Position numbers and translations under genes: made by a program. From Xaviernesmea oryzae (GTDB lineage Bacteria > Pseudomonadota > Alphaproteobacteria > Rhizobiales > Rhizobiaceae): a stretch of DNA of 64,000 bases. The notes under the pieces were generated by a model. That model saw only the letters and a list, made by a program, of their open reading frames with translations, was not told the DNA's origin and searched no databases. Below are positions 1 to 10,027 of this stretch, one piece after another. Positions within the stretch are counted from its first letter, which is position 1; every line of letters starts with the position of its first letter. The DNA lies in NCBI RefSeq assembly GCF_900177415.1, contig NZ_FXAF01000006.1, positions 1,884,001 through 1,948,000 on the forward strand, read 5' to 3'.

Positions 1-2
1 TC

Positions 3-323
3 AAGAGCGGCCCCCCGGAAGTGGCCGATATCCTGCTCGATCTGGCGCGGCGCGAAACGCAGGCTTTTTCGACGGCGTTGGCCGCCAATGTCGTCGAATC
101 GTTCGAAGGTCAGGTCGGGCTCATCAACAACCCGCATCGTTACGCCGGTTTCCAGGTACTCCGCGCGCCCGACATTCCGTCGGTGCTGCTGGAGCTCGGT
201 TTCTTGTCTAATGAGGAGGATGAAAAGCTGCTGCTGGATGAATCCTGGCGCGGAAAGGTGGCGGAGCGCATTGCCGATGCGGTAAGGCGCTATCGCGACC
301 GTGCGGTGCAGAACGGCGGTTGA
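3..323 (+). CDS. N-acetylmuramoyl-L-alanine amidase, C-terminal part (5' end outside window)
   Basis: This is the tail of a zinc-dependent Amidase_3 family enzyme, which cuts the amide bond between N-acetylmuramic acid and the stem peptide of peptidoglycan in the periplasm. The reading frame is open from base 3, so the gene begins upstream of the window. The visible part carries the family's late motif VLLELGFLSN, containing the conserved Glu, followed by NEEDEKLL and the final helix RIADAVRRY. About 106 residues are visible. It lies 252 bases ahead of a class A penicillin-binding protein on the same strand, which fits a cell-wall group. Family membership is secure; the paralogue (AmiC-like) is inferred from this context. 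Confidence 0.85.
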   Translation, partial: KSGPPEVADILLDLARRETQAFSTALAANVVESFEGQVGLINNPHRYAGFQVLRAPDIPSVLLELGFLSNEEDEKLLLDESWRGKVAERIADAVRRYRDRAVQNGG

Positions 324-575
324 ACGGGCCTTCCGTGGCCGTGCCGCCACAGGCATCCGCGGAATGTCGAGGCGCGGCGCGGAGGGGCGGGAAATCGCAA
401 GCGGGAGCCCTATTTTACTCACATTCCGGCGGTTACTCGGTGGAAATCAGATGCGATGGATGACGGACGATTGATCCGCTTTCGCCTTGCGCTGCTTCAA
501 TCACCGTGCAAAACGCCTCAAACCATGCGATGGTATGTTCCATGCGCCGAATGAAAGCCGAACGGTAGCTCCGAT

Positions 576-3032
576 ATGGTCAGATTGATTGGTTATTTCT
601 TTGGATTGGCCTGCGTGCTGTTTCTGGTCGTGGCTGCCGGTGTGGGCATTTACCTCGGCGGAATGACCAAGGATCTGCCGAACTACGAAGTGCTTGCATC
701 CTACGAGCCGCCGGTCGCCACGCGCGTTCATGCCGGCAACGGCGCGCTGATGGCGGAATATGCCCGTGAACGGCGCCTCTTCCTGCCCATTCAGGCCGTG
801 CCCGATCGCGTCAAGGCGGCTTTCCTTTCGGCGGAAGACAAGAATTTCTACAATCACTCGGGTATCGACCCCGCTGGTCTTGCGCGCGCGGTCGTCTCCA
901 ATATCCAGAATCTCGGCTCGGGCCGGCGTCCGGAAGGCGCATCCACCATCACCCAGCAGGTCGCGAAGAACTTCCTTCTGACCTCCGACCAGACGATCGA
1001 CCGCAAGGTCAAGGAAGCGATCCTCTCCTTCCGCATCGAGCAGACCTATTCGAAGGACAAGATCCTCGAACTCTATCTGAACGAGATCTTCTTCGGTCTG
1101 AATTCCTATGGCATCGCCGGCGCGGCGCTCACCTATTTCGACAAGGCGGTGACCGAACTGACGACGGCCGAAGCCGCCTATCTCGCGGCCCTTCCCAAGG
1201 GACCGGCCAACTACCATCCGTTCCGCCGGGAAAAACAGGCGATCGAGCGCCGCAACTGGGTCATCGACCGCATGGCCGAGAACGGCTACATCACGCAGGC
1301 TGATGCGGACGAGGCCAAGCAGCAACCGCTCGGGGTCAAGCAGCGCCGCAGCGGCACGCATCTCTTCGCCTCGGACTTCTTCTCGGAAGAAGTCCGCCGT
1401 CAGATCATCGAACGCTATGGCGACAAGGCGCTTTATGAAGGCGGCCTTTCGGTGCGCACCTCGCTCGATCCCGACCTGCAGGTGATCGCGCGCCATACCC
1501 TTCAGAATGGTCTCGTGGAATACGACGAGCGGCGCGGCTTCCATGGCCCGATCGCCGAGATCGGCGTCGCGGGAGATTGGGGGCCGGAACTCGCAAAGCT
1601 GCCGTCTCTCCGCGACGTGCCGGAATGGAAGCTTGCGGTCGTCACCGACGTGTCGGCGAAGTCCGTATCGATCGGCCTGCAGCCCTCGACGGATGCGAAC
1701 GGCAAGGTCGATCCCGCCCGCGAGACCGGCACGATTGCCGCCGAGGACATGAAATGGGCCTTTCGTGATGCGACCGGCGCCCGCAAGACGACGAAGTCGC
1801 CGGAAGGGGTGCTGAAGCCGGGCGACGTCGTCTATGCCGAACCGATCGACGCGGCGGCGAAGACGTACAGGCTCCGCCAGCCGCCGAAGGTCCAGGGCGG
1901 TCTCGTCGCCATGGACCCGAATACGGGCCGCGTGCTCGCCGTGGTCGGCGGCTTCTCCTATGCGCAGTCGGAATTCAACCGCGCCACCCAGGCGATGCGT
2001 CAGCCGGGCTCTTCCTTCAAGCCGTTCGTCTATGCGGCCGCACTCGACAACGGCTATACGCCGGCGTCCGTCATTCTCGACGCCCCGATCGAGGTCGTTT
2101 CGGGCGGCCAGGTCTGGAAGCCCGAGAACTACGGCGGGGAATCCGCCGGCCCCTCGACGCTGAGGACCGGCATCGAAAAGTCCCGCAACCAGATGACCGT
2201 GCGTCTCGCGCAGGACATGGGCATGGAACTGGTCGCCGAATATGCAGAGCGGTTCGGCATCTATGACAAGATGCTGCCGGTGCTCGCCATGTCGCTCGGC
2301 TCCGGCGAGACGACCGTCATGCGCATGGTGTCGGCCTATGCCGTGATCGCCAATGGCGGCAAGCAGATCAAGCCGACCGTCATCGACCGCATCCAGGACC
2401 GTTACGGCAAGACGATCTTCCGCCATGAGGAGCGCGCCTGCGACGGCTGCAACTACAATGAATGGGCCAATCAGGAAGAGCCGACGATCGTCGACAATCG
2501 CGAGCAGGTCCTCGACCCGATGACCGCCTACCAGATCACCTCGATGATGCAGGGCGTCGTCCAGCGCGGGACGGCCGCCGGCAAGATTCCGGTCAAGGAT
2601 CGCGATGTCGCCGGCAAGACCGGCACCACCAACGACGAGAAGGACGCCTGGTTCGTGGGCTTCACCCCGAACCTCGTCGCCGGCCTCTATGTCGGCTACG
2701 ACACCCCGACGCCGCTCGGCCGGGCAGGGACCGGCAGCGGGCTCGCCGCGCCGATCTTCGGCCAGTTCCTGGCGGAGGCCGCCAAGCTCATGCCGGCCGA
2801 AAAATTCCATGTGCCGGAGGGCATGCAGCTGATCGCCGTCAACCGCAAGACGGGCATGGGAGCGATGGAAGGCGAACCGGATACGATCGTCGAAGCGTTC
2901 AAGCCCGGCACCGGCCCGGCCGACGTCTTCCAGGTCATCGGCGATGGCGAATACATGACGCAGGACCAGATCTTCAGCAATTCGCCGCAGGCGCAGCAGG
3001 CCGTGACCTCCGGCATGCCGGGGCTGTTCTGA
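576..3032 (+). CDS. mrcA: Class A penicillin-binding protein (PBP1A family), glycosyltransferase/transpeptidase
   Basis: This bifunctional enzyme polymerises lipid II into glycan strands and cross-links the stem peptides at the inner membrane. The 818-residue product starts with one membrane anchor (about residues 4-30). A GT51 domain follows, with catalytic Glu87 in SAEDKNFYNH, and later a transpeptidase domain with Ser479 in SSFK, an SRN motif (EKSRNQ) and a KTG triad with Lys681 (GKTGTTND). All catalytic motifs are intact and the length fits the family (about 800-850). The ATG at 576 opens directly into the hydrophobic anchor, but no strong Shine-Dalgarno is seen. It sits between an amidase and prfB, an order I associate with Rhizobiaceae. 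The symbol mrcA (also ponA) is by family. Confidence 0.95.
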   Translation: MVRLIGYFFGLACVLFLVVAAGVGIYLGGMTKDLPNYEVLASYEPPVATRVHAGNGALMAEYARERRLFLPIQAVPDRVKAAFLSAEDKNFYNHSGIDPAGLARAVVSNIQNLGSGRRPEGASTITQQVAKNFLLTSDQTIDRKVKEAILSFRIEQTYSKDKILELYLNEIFFGLNSYGIAGAALTYFDKAVTELTTAEAAYLAALPKGPANYHPFRREKQAIERRNWVIDRMAENGYITQADADEAKQQPLGVKQRRSGTHLFASDFFSEEVRRQIIERYGDKALYEGGLSVRTSLDPDLQVIARHTLQNGLVEYDERRGFHGPIAEIGVAGDWGPELAKLPSLRDVPEWKLAVVTDVSAKSVSIGLQPSTDANGKVDPARETGTIAAEDMKWAFRDATGARKTTKSPEGVLKPGDVVYAEPIDAAAKTYRLRQPPKVQGGLVAMDPNTGRVLAVVGGFSYAQSEFNRATQAMRQPGSSFKPFVYAAALDNGYTPASVILDAPIEVVSGGQVWKPENYGGESAGPSTLRTGIEKSRNQMTVRLAQDMGMELVAEYAERFGIYDKMLPVLAMSLGSGETTVMRMVSAYAVIANGGKQIKPTVIDRIQDRYGKTIFRHEERACDGCNYNEWANQEEPTIVDNREQVLDPMTAYQITSMMQGVVQRGTAAGKIPVKDRDVAGKTGTTNDEKDAWFVGFTPNLVAGLYVGYDTPTPLGRAGTGSGLAAPIFGQFLAEAAKLMPAEKFHVPEGMQLIAVNRKTGMGAMEGEPDTIVEAFKPGTGPADVFQVIGDGEYMTQDQIFSNSPQAQQAVTSGMPGLF

Positions 3033-3141
3033 TAATTCCACGACCGGTTTGCGGGCAGGTCCGGGCTTTACATCCGGGCCTCGGGCAACTATGTCCACGG
3101 CACCTTTAAATTCCAGACATAGAGAGTGAAGAACCAACGCC

Positions 3142-4273
3142 ATGCGTGCGGAAATCATCAATGTAGTCGACGAAATCAAGCAGGCCATAAGCCTGCTGAG
3201 GAGGCATCTTTGACTGGGACCAGGCGGTAAGACGACTGGACTGGTTGAACAACAAGGCAGAGGATCCGAACCTCTGGAACGATGCCGCGGAAGCGCAGAA
3301 GCTGATGCGCGAGCGCCAGCAGCTCGAGGACGGCATCAGCGGCGTAAAAGCCCTCGAACAGCAGCTTTCCGATAATATCGAGCTGATCGAACTCGGCGAG
3401 GAAGAGGGCGACGAGGCGATCGTCCGGGAAGCGGAGGACGCGCTGAAGGCGCTGAAGGCCGAAGCTGCCCGCCGCCAGGTCGAAGCCATGCTCTCCGGCG
3501 AGGCCGACGGCAACGACACCTATCTGGAAGTCCATTCCGGCGCCGGCGGCACGGAAAGCCAGGACTGGGCGAACATGCTTCTGCGCATGTACACCCGTTG
3601 GGCCGAACGCCAGCGTTTCAAGGTGGAGCTTCTGGAAGTCCATGACGGCGAAGAGGCGGGCATCAAGTCCGCGACGATCCTCGTCAAGGGCCACAACGCC
3701 TATGGCTGGCTGAAGACCGAATCGGGCGTCCACCGCCTGGTCCGCATCTCGCCCTATGACAGCAACGCGCGCCGGCACACCTCCTTCTCGTCGATCTGGG
3801 TCTATCCAGTCGTCGACGATTCGATCAATATCGAGATCAACGAGAGCGACTGCCGCATCGATACCTACCGGTCTTCGGGCGCGGGCGGCCAGCACGTCAA
3901 CACGACCGACTCGGCCGTGCGCATCACGCATATCCCGTCGGGCATCGTCGTGCAGTGCCAGCAGGAGCGCTCGCAGCACAAGAACCGTGCCAAGGCCTGG
4001 GACATGCTGCGCGCCCGCCTTTACGAGGCGGAGCTGAAGAAGCGCGAGGAAGCGGCCAACGCCGAAGCGGCCTCCAAGACGGATATCGGCTGGGGCCATC
4101 AGATCCGCTCCTACGTGCTGCAGCCCTATCAGCTCGTCAAGGACCTGCGCACCGGCATCGCCAGTACCGCACCTGACGACGTGCTGGACGGCGATCTGAA
4201 CGAATTCATGGAAGCCGCGCTCGCCCACCGCATCAGCGGCAAGCCGGATGTCGAAGTCGCAGACGTGGACTAA
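3142..4273 (+). CDS. prfB: Peptide chain release factor 2 (RF2), made by programmed +1 frameshift
   Basis: RF2 recognises UGA and UAA and triggers peptidyl-tRNA hydrolysis. The gene is split over two frames. Codons 1-23 run from ATG 3142 to CTT at 3208-3210, followed by an in-frame TGA (3211-3213). Reading resumes one base later at GAC (3212) as [10 protein letters not shown] and continues to TAA at 4273. The full product is about 376 residues, against 365 in E. coli. It has the catalytic GGQ loop ([10 protein letters not shown]). The codon-recognition tripeptide reads SPY ([11 protein letters not shown]) where E. coli has SPF. Taking only the long open frame from 3245 would miss the N terminus. 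A rho-independent terminator follows directly. Confidence 0.95.
3199..3214 (+). promoter_or_regulatory. prfB: prfB programmed +1 frameshift site
   Basis: A Shine-Dalgarno-like AGGAGG (3199-3204) lies three bases before the slippery CTT TGA C (3208-3214). Spacing and layout match the E. coli prfB site (AGGGGG, 3 nt, CTT TGA C). In the known mechanism, low RF2 slows termination at UGA and the ribosome slips +1, so RF2 controls its own synthesis. The restored reading frame downstream confirms this is a recoding site and not a damaging mutation. Confidence 0.95.
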
Positions 4274-4297
4274 GGCGTTTTGCAGAGACGAATGAAA

Positions 4298-4329
4298 GCG
4301 GCCGGACTTTGCAGTCCGGCCGCTTTTTT
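4298..4329 (+). terminator. Rho-independent terminator after prfB
   Basis: A perfect 11-bp stem (4298-4308 with 4313-4323) with loop TTGC is followed by six T (4324-4329). It separates prfB from the convergent efflux gene, whose stop codon is 18 bases further on. Confidence 0.93.
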
Positions 4330-4346
4330 GTTGCTTGGAGGGCAGT

Positions 4347-5552
4347 TCATTCCGCAGCAGCCGCCATGGCGGGCTGCCGGCTGCGCAGGACGACGATCGA
4401 CAGCAGGAAGACGACGACCGAGCAGACGGCGATGACGGTGACCATGGGCAGCGAGGTCCCGTCGGCGAACAGGCCGCCGACGCCCACGACCACCGCCGAG
4501 GTGACGAACTGGATCGTGCCCATCATCGCCGAAGCCGTGCCGGCTATCCGTCCGTGATGTTCGAGCGCCAGCACCGCGGCCGTCGGGATGATCATGCCGA
4601 GGAAGCCGTAGCCGCCGAAGAGAAACGCCGCCATGATGTCGAGCCGGTCGAGACCGAGGGATGTGACAAGCGCCAGCGTGACCATCATCGCCGCATAGCC
4701 GAGGACCGCGCCGCGGATCACCTTCCTGAGGCCGATCTTGCGGGACAGCCAGCCGTTCATCTGCGACATGCCGATGAAGGCAACCGCGTTGCAGGAGAAG
4801 ACGACGCTGTAGAAGGACGGCGTGAGACCATAGTGCTCAATCAGCACGAAGGAGGAATTGGCCACATAGATCATGTAGCTCGACATGCCGAAGGAGGCGA
4901 TGAAGACGAGCCCGAGATAATAGGGATCCCTGAGCAACGTGCCGTAAGCCCTGAGCGCGCTGCCGACGCTGCTTTCGCTGCGGGCGGCGGGAAGGCGCGT
5001 TTCTTCGAGGAAGAAGAGGGCGACGACGAGGCCGACGGCGCCGGCGCCGACCATGACCCAGAAGATCAGCCGCCAGCTGCCGAAGACGGTGACGATGCTG
5101 CCGGCGAGGGGCGCGAGGATAGGCGAGACGCTGAAGACCAGCATCAGCCGCGACATGAGCTGGGCCGCGGCCGGGCCGGTATGCAGGTCGCGGACGATGG
5201 CGCGGGAGATGACGACACCGGCGCAGGCGCCCATGCCCTGGAGAAAGCGGAAGGCGATCAGCCATTCGATCGACGGCGAGAGCGCGCAGCCGATCGCCCC
5301 GACGGCATAGAGGCCGAGCCCCGCATAGAGCGGCGGCTTGCGGCCGAACATGTCGGACAGGGGACCATAGACGATCTGCGAAACGGCCATGGCGGCGAAG
5401 AAGGAGATCAGGCTCGCCTGAACCGCATGGCTATCGGCGTTCAGGTTGGCGCTGATGGTGGGAAGGGCTGGAAGATACATGTCGAGGGCGAAAAGCCCGA
5501 TAGCGGAGAGCAGCCCGAGCGACAGGGCATGTGAAGGAGCTCTGCTTTGCAT
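4347..5552 (-). CDS. Bcr/CflA-type multidrug efflux MFS transporter
   Basis: This is an inner-membrane proton-coupled exporter of the drug:H+ antiporter type with 12 predicted membrane segments (401 residues). The first segment carries the family signature ALDMYLPALP. The loop 2-3 motif A follows as GPLSDMFGRKPP, and a Bcr/CflA-like motif C region lies near SVSPILAPLAGS. It is transcribed divergently from a TetR-family regulator, with a perfect palindrome in the shared control region, so repression by that regulator is likely. A weak promoter can be drawn on the minus strand with its -35 (TTGGAC, 5693-5688) inside the palindrome. The substrate cannot be told from sequence; the family exports compounds such as bicyclomycin, chloramphenicol or sulfonamides. 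Confidence 0.9.
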   Translation of the reverse strand: MQSRAPSHALSLGLLSAIGLFALDMYLPALPTISANLNADSHAVQASLISFFAAMAVSQIVYGPLSDMFGRKPPLYAGLGLYAVGAIGCALSPSIEWLIAFRFLQGMGACAGVVISRAIVRDLHTGPAAAQLMSRLMLVFSVSPILAPLAGSIVTVFGSWRLIFWVMVGAGAVGLVVALFFLEETRLPAARSESSVGSALRAYGTLLRDPYYLGLVFIASFGMSSYMIYVANSSFVLIEHYGLTPSFYSVVFSCNAVAFIGMSQMNGWLSRKIGLRKVIRGAVLGYAAMMVTLALVTSLGLDRLDIMAAFLFGGYGFLGMIIPTAAVLALEHHGRIAGTASAMMGTIQFVTSAVVVGVGGLFADGTSLPMVTVIAVCSVVVFLLSIVVLRSRQPAMAAAAE

Positions 5553-5675
5553 TGGAAAAAACCTTTCCCGTCACCACATCTGCCGTGATACGGCAGGACG
5601 GAGGACGATTATGGGAGCTGATTATGAAAGCCGGCCGGGATGGGAGGATGGGCGCACGCAATCATGTAAAATATT

Positions 5676-5693
5676 TTGGACACGATTGTCCAA
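5676..5693. promoter_or_regulatory. Probable TetR operator between the efflux pump and its regulator
   Basis: TTGGACA, a 4-base spacer (CGAT), then TGTCCAA forms a perfect 7-bp inverted repeat of 18 bases. It lies 27 bases upstream of the regulator's ATG and 123 bases from the transporter's ATG. It overlaps a possible transporter -35 element on the minus strand. Size, symmetry and location are typical of TetR-family sites. Binding is inferred. Confidence 0.65.
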
Positions 5694-5720
5694 TCCGTCA
5701 AGTGCCGATATGGTAATGTC

Positions 5721-6377
5721 ATGAAAAATTCGTCTGCCGAACTTACGCGCGATCACGACACCTGGCCTCCGGCGCAGAACAAGCGCCAGGCGATCCTTAA
5801 TGCCGCGGCCGATGTTTTCGCCGAACAGGGCTTTGCCGGCGCCAGCATCGACGCGATCGCGGCAAGGGCAGGGGTCTCGCGCCAGACGATCTACAACCAG
5901 CTGGGCGACAAGGATAATCTCTTCAAGGTCGTCGTCGCCGAGATTACCGACCGGTCCAGCGCCGGTTTCTTCCGCGTGCTCGACACGTTCCCCGTCGCGC
6001 CGCAGGATCTGGAAAAGGAGCTGGCCGCCTTTTCGGCGCAGCTTCTGCGCAAGGCGATCTGCGATCCGAACGGCCGCTGGCTGCGCAAGCTGGTGGAGAC
6101 GGAGGGCGCCCGGTTTCCCGAGCTTTTCGAGACCTGGAAGGAATACGGGCCTGGCAAGAAATATCCGGCCATCGCCGCACGCCTTGCCCAGCTCGCCCAT
6201 GCCGGTTATCTCGACATCGACGATCCGGCGCTCGCCGCCCGCCAGTACATGGCGCTTCTCGCGACCGATCTTCGCTACGACCAGCAGCTCGGAAGGCAGA
6301 CGCCGGACACCGAGATCGATCGGATGGCGGCGAATGCGACGAACACTTTTCTGCGCGCCTTCGCCCGCAGATACTGA
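5721..6377 (+). CDS. TetR/AcrR-family transcriptional regulator
   Basis: This is a DNA-binding repressor of 218 residues, probably controlling the divergent efflux gene. The N-terminal helix-turn-helix domain spans about residues 19-65 (RQAILNAAADVF, then GASIDAIAARAGVSRQTIYNQ), and the rest is the ligand-binding and dimerisation domain. I chose the ATG at 5721. The frame is open further upstream to 5676, but that stretch contains the palindromic operator, and the helix-turn-helix already fits the shorter form. The C-terminal half resembles the AefR-like TetR_C group, which often governs efflux pumps; this is a family-level impression. The inducer is unknown. Confidence 0.88.
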   Translation: MKNSSAELTRDHDTWPPAQNKRQAILNAAADVFAEQGFAGASIDAIAARAGVSRQTIYNQLGDKDNLFKVVVAEITDRSSAGFFRVLDTFPVAPQDLEKELAAFSAQLLRKAICDPNGRWLRKLVETEGARFPELFETWKEYGPGKKYPAIAARLAQLAHAGYLDIDDPALAARQYMALLATDLRYDQQLGRQTPDTEIDRMAANATNTFLRAFARRY

Positions 6378-6424
6378 CCCTTACGTTAGGTTAGGCATTG
6401 GCCGCGAGCCGGCTTGACGTAGGG

Positions 6425-7198
6425 TCAGTTGTTGAACTGCTCGGCGAGGATACGGTCCGACCACGAATGGTCCGGATCGGACAGAATGCGCGCGGTCACC
6501 TCGGCCGACTGCGCCACCCGCACATGCAGCACGGATTTGACCTCGACATTGTCGGCGACCGCGTTGACCGGCCGCTTGTCCGGTTCGAGGATGTCGAGAT
6601 CGACACAGACATGGTTCGGCAGCAGCGCGCCGCGCCAACGCCGTGGGCGGAAGGCCGAAACCGGCGTCATGGCGAGCAGCGGCGCTTCGAGCGGCAGGAT
6701 CGGCCCGTGAGCGGAGAGATTGTAGGCGGTGGAGCCGGCAGGGGTTGCGATCATCAGCCCGTCGCAGATGAGCTCCTCCAGCCGCACGTGGCCGTCGATT
6801 TCCACCTTGAGTTTGGCTGCCTGATAGGACTGCCGGAAGAGGTAGACTTCGTTGATGGCGAGCGCGATGGATGTGGAGCCGTCCTCGTTGGTGGTCGTCA
6901 TCTTCAGCGGGTGGAATTCGTTCTCGACGGCCGCTTCGATGCGGTCGTGGAGTTTCTCCGTGCGGTAGTTGTTCATCAGGAAGCCGACCGAGCCGCGGTT
7001 CATGCCGTAGACGCTCTTTCCGGTATTGATCGTCTCGCGCAGCGTCTGCAGCATGAAGCCGTCGCCGCCGAGCGCCACGATCACGTCGGCTTCCTCGGTA
7101 GGCACATTGCCGTAGAGGCGCACCAGTTCTTCCAGTCCGGACTGCGCTTCCGGTCCGGTGGAAGCGATGAAGGAAAGCTTTTTGGGCTGGGACGACAT
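6425..7198 (-). CDS. nadK: NAD kinase
   Basis: This cytosolic enzyme phosphorylates NAD to NADP with ATP or polyphosphate and is the only source of NADP. The 257-residue protein has the diagnostic GGDG motif (residues 44-47, ALGGDGFML), the conserved NRGSVGFL segment, and the NE/D motif (LAINEVYLFR) and GLMIATPAGSTAYNLS in the second domain. The length fits the compact alphaproteobacterial form. It runs convergent to the TetR gene with a 47-base gap. No partner gene is obvious. Confidence 0.95.
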   Translation of the reverse strand: MSSQPKKLSFIASTGPEAQSGLEELVRLYGNVPTEEADVIVALGGDGFMLQTLRETINTGKSVYGMNRGSVGFLMNNYRTEKLHDRIEAAVENEFHPLKMTTTNEDGSTSIALAINEVYLFRQSYQAAKLKVEIDGHVRLEELICDGLMIATPAGSTAYNLSAHGPILPLEAPLLAMTPVSAFRPRRWRGALLPNHVCVDLDILEPDKRPVNAVADNVEVKSVLHVRVAQSAEVTARILSDPDHSWSDRILAEQFNN

Positions 7199-7452
7199 GA
7201 ACGGGCCTTTGACGGTGCCGCTGCCCGACTGGGCGCGCTAGGGGACGCTGTAACCGGTTGACCTAACACGATCCTGTGACAGGACCATGCCGACGTGACG
7301 GTCTTTGGTACAGGAAAAACCGGTTCCTGGACAAGCGTCTTGGCATGCCGAAGCGGCTTGGATTTCCCCAGACATGGCGTCCCGGTTTAAACCATAATGG
7401 CGATTTTCCCTTTACAGGAGGGGAAAATCTGGTAACTCCCCGTCTCGAAAGT

Positions 7453-7528
<76 letters not shown>

Positions 7529-7624
7529 TTTCCACGCTGCAGCAGGCAGCCTTTCCGCGGTTTCGAAATCGACAGGCCCACGGTGTTGGGCAGGCGCAGA
7601 GCTTTGCCCTGCGCCCCGCTTTCG

Positions 7625-8929
7625 TCATCCGGCCTTGCCTACGCCCGTATAGGTGAAGCCGTGGGCCTCCACTTCGGGCCTGCGGTAGACGTTGCGCAGA
7701 TCGACGAGGACCGGCGCCTTCATGACGGACTTCAGGCGTTCGAGATCGAGTGCGCGGAGCTCGTTCCATTCGGTGACGAGGACGGCGACATCGGCACCCT
7801 CCGCCGCCTGGTAAGGCCCGCTTGCAAATTCGATCTCCATGAGCTGCCTGGCGTTTTCCATGCCTTCCGGATCGTAACCGGAAACGATCGCCCCGGCATC
7901 CTTCAGCGTCTGGACGACGGCGATCGCGGGACTGTCGCGCATGTCGTCCGTGTTCGGCTTGAAGGTGAGGCCGAGGACGGCGACCTTCTTGCCGCGCACG
8001 TCCCCGCCGGCGGCGGCGATCACCTTGCGGCCCATGGCGCGCTTGCGGTTGTCGTTGATGGCGATGGTCGTCTCGATCAGGCGAACCGGGCTGTCATGGT
8101 CCTGCGCAGTCTTGGCAAGTGCCAGCGTGTCCTTCGGAAAGCAGGAGCCGCCGTAACCGGGACCGGCATGCAGGAATTTCGAGCCGATGCGGCCGTCGAG
8201 GCCGATGCCGCGCGAAACGTCCTGCACGTCGGCGCCGACGCGCTCGCACAGATCGGCCATCTCGTTGATGAAGGTGATCTTCATCGCCAGGAAGCCGTTC
8301 GCGGCATATTTGATGAGCTCCGACGTGCGGCGGCTGGTGAAAAGAAGCGGCGACTGGTTGAGATAAAGCGGGCGGTAGACCTCGGTCATGACGCCGCGGG
8401 CGCGTTCGTCGGAAAGGCCGACGACGATGCGGTCCGGCCGCTTGAAGTCCTCGATCGCCGCACCCTCCCGCAGGAATTCCGGATTGGAGACCACGGCGAA
8501 ATCCGCATCCGGATTGGTTTCCCGGATGATCCGCTCCACCTCGTCGCCGGTGCCCACCGGAACGGTGGATTTGGTGACCACGACGGTGAAGCCCTTCATC
8601 GCCGCGGCGATCTCGCGGGACGCGGCATAGACGTAGCCGAGGTCGGCATGACCGTCGCCGCGGCGGGACGGCGTGCCGACCGCGATGAAGACGACATCGG
8701 CGTCGGCGACCGCGCTGCCGAGATCGGTGGTGAAGGAAAGACGTCCGGCCTTGACGTTCGATTCGACCAGCGCGTCCAGTCCCGGCTCGAAGATCGGGAT
8801 GACGCCGTTCTTCAGCGCCTCGATCTTTTCCACCGCCTTGTCCACGCAGATCACGTCATGTCCGAAATCCGCAAAGCAGGCTCCCGAAACCAGGCCAACG
8901 TAACCCGATCCAACCATTACAATACGCAT
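7625..8929 (-). CDS. UDP-glucose 6-dehydrogenase
   Basis: This enzyme oxidises UDP-glucose twice with NAD to give UDP-glucuronate, a precursor of acidic exopolysaccharide, capsule and lipid glycans in rhizobia. The 434-residue product has an N-terminal Rossmann motif (GSGYVGLVSG), the EFLREG segment and the catalytic Cys263 in GYGGSCFPKDT. A C-terminal UDP-binding domain follows (GLTFKPNTDDMRDSPA). The ATG at 8929 is preferred over an upstream TTG at 8935, because GGGGA sits six bases before the ATG. It might supply sugar to the capsule-type genes at 13.5-16.4 kb, but that link is only a guess. Known rhizobial names include rkpK and ugd. Confidence 0.93.
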   Translation of the reverse strand: MRIVMVGSGYVGLVSGACFADFGHDVICVDKAVEKIEALKNGVIPIFEPGLDALVESNVKAGRLSFTTDLGSAVADADVVFIAVGTPSRRGDGHADLGYVYAASREIAAAMKGFTVVVTKSTVPVGTGDEVERIIRETNPDADFAVVSNPEFLREGAAIEDFKRPDRIVVGLSDERARGVMTEVYRPLYLNQSPLLFTSRRTSELIKYAANGFLAMKITFINEMADLCERVGADVQDVSRGIGLDGRIGSKFLHAGPGYGGSCFPKDTLALAKTAQDHDSPVRLIETTIAINDNRKRAMGRKVIAAAGGDVRGKKVAVLGLTFKPNTDDMRDSPAIAVVQTLKDAGAIVSGYDPEGMENARQLMEIEFASGPYQAAEGADVAVLVTEWNELRALDLERLKSVMKAPVLVDLRNVYRRPEVEAHGFTYTGVGKAG

Positions 8930-9158
8930 CAGCAATCCCCGTCATGGTTAAGCAGAACGTCTACTCTCATCTGCAATTTTTCCTATTCGTATCGAGTTTT
9001 TATTGCAACGCATCATCCGAGATTACGATTAATTCGGGCGGCATTTGCGTGGGAGAACCTCAGATCTATGCGATTCGGTGAAGTTGGCGTCGTGGGCCCG
9101 AAAATCGGCGGTCTCTGTGACCATGGTATGACCGGCTGCGATCCGTTGGCCTGTGACC

Positions 9159-9956
<798 letters not shown>

Positions 9957-10027
9957 GGCGGGTGGTCACATCGATTTGCGAAGGACCTGCAATGACATGT
10001 TTGCGCGCCGCTTGGGAGTCTTAAAAA

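Noticed and set aside
501..3188. 895-residue open frame on the minus strand
   Set aside because: It is the antisense shadow of the PBP1A gene, whose plus-strand product has all catalytic motifs. The minus-strand translation is Arg/His/Gly-rich and matches nothing.
4335..5534. 399-residue plus-strand frame opposite the efflux gene
   Set aside because: Asp/Glu/His-rich low-likeness translation opposite a clear 12-span transporter; a shadow.
7402..7429. Terminator before tRNA-Thr
   Set aside because: The 9-bp hairpin has no T run and no gene ends just upstream on the plus strand; left as an unassigned hairpin mentioned under tRNA-Thr.
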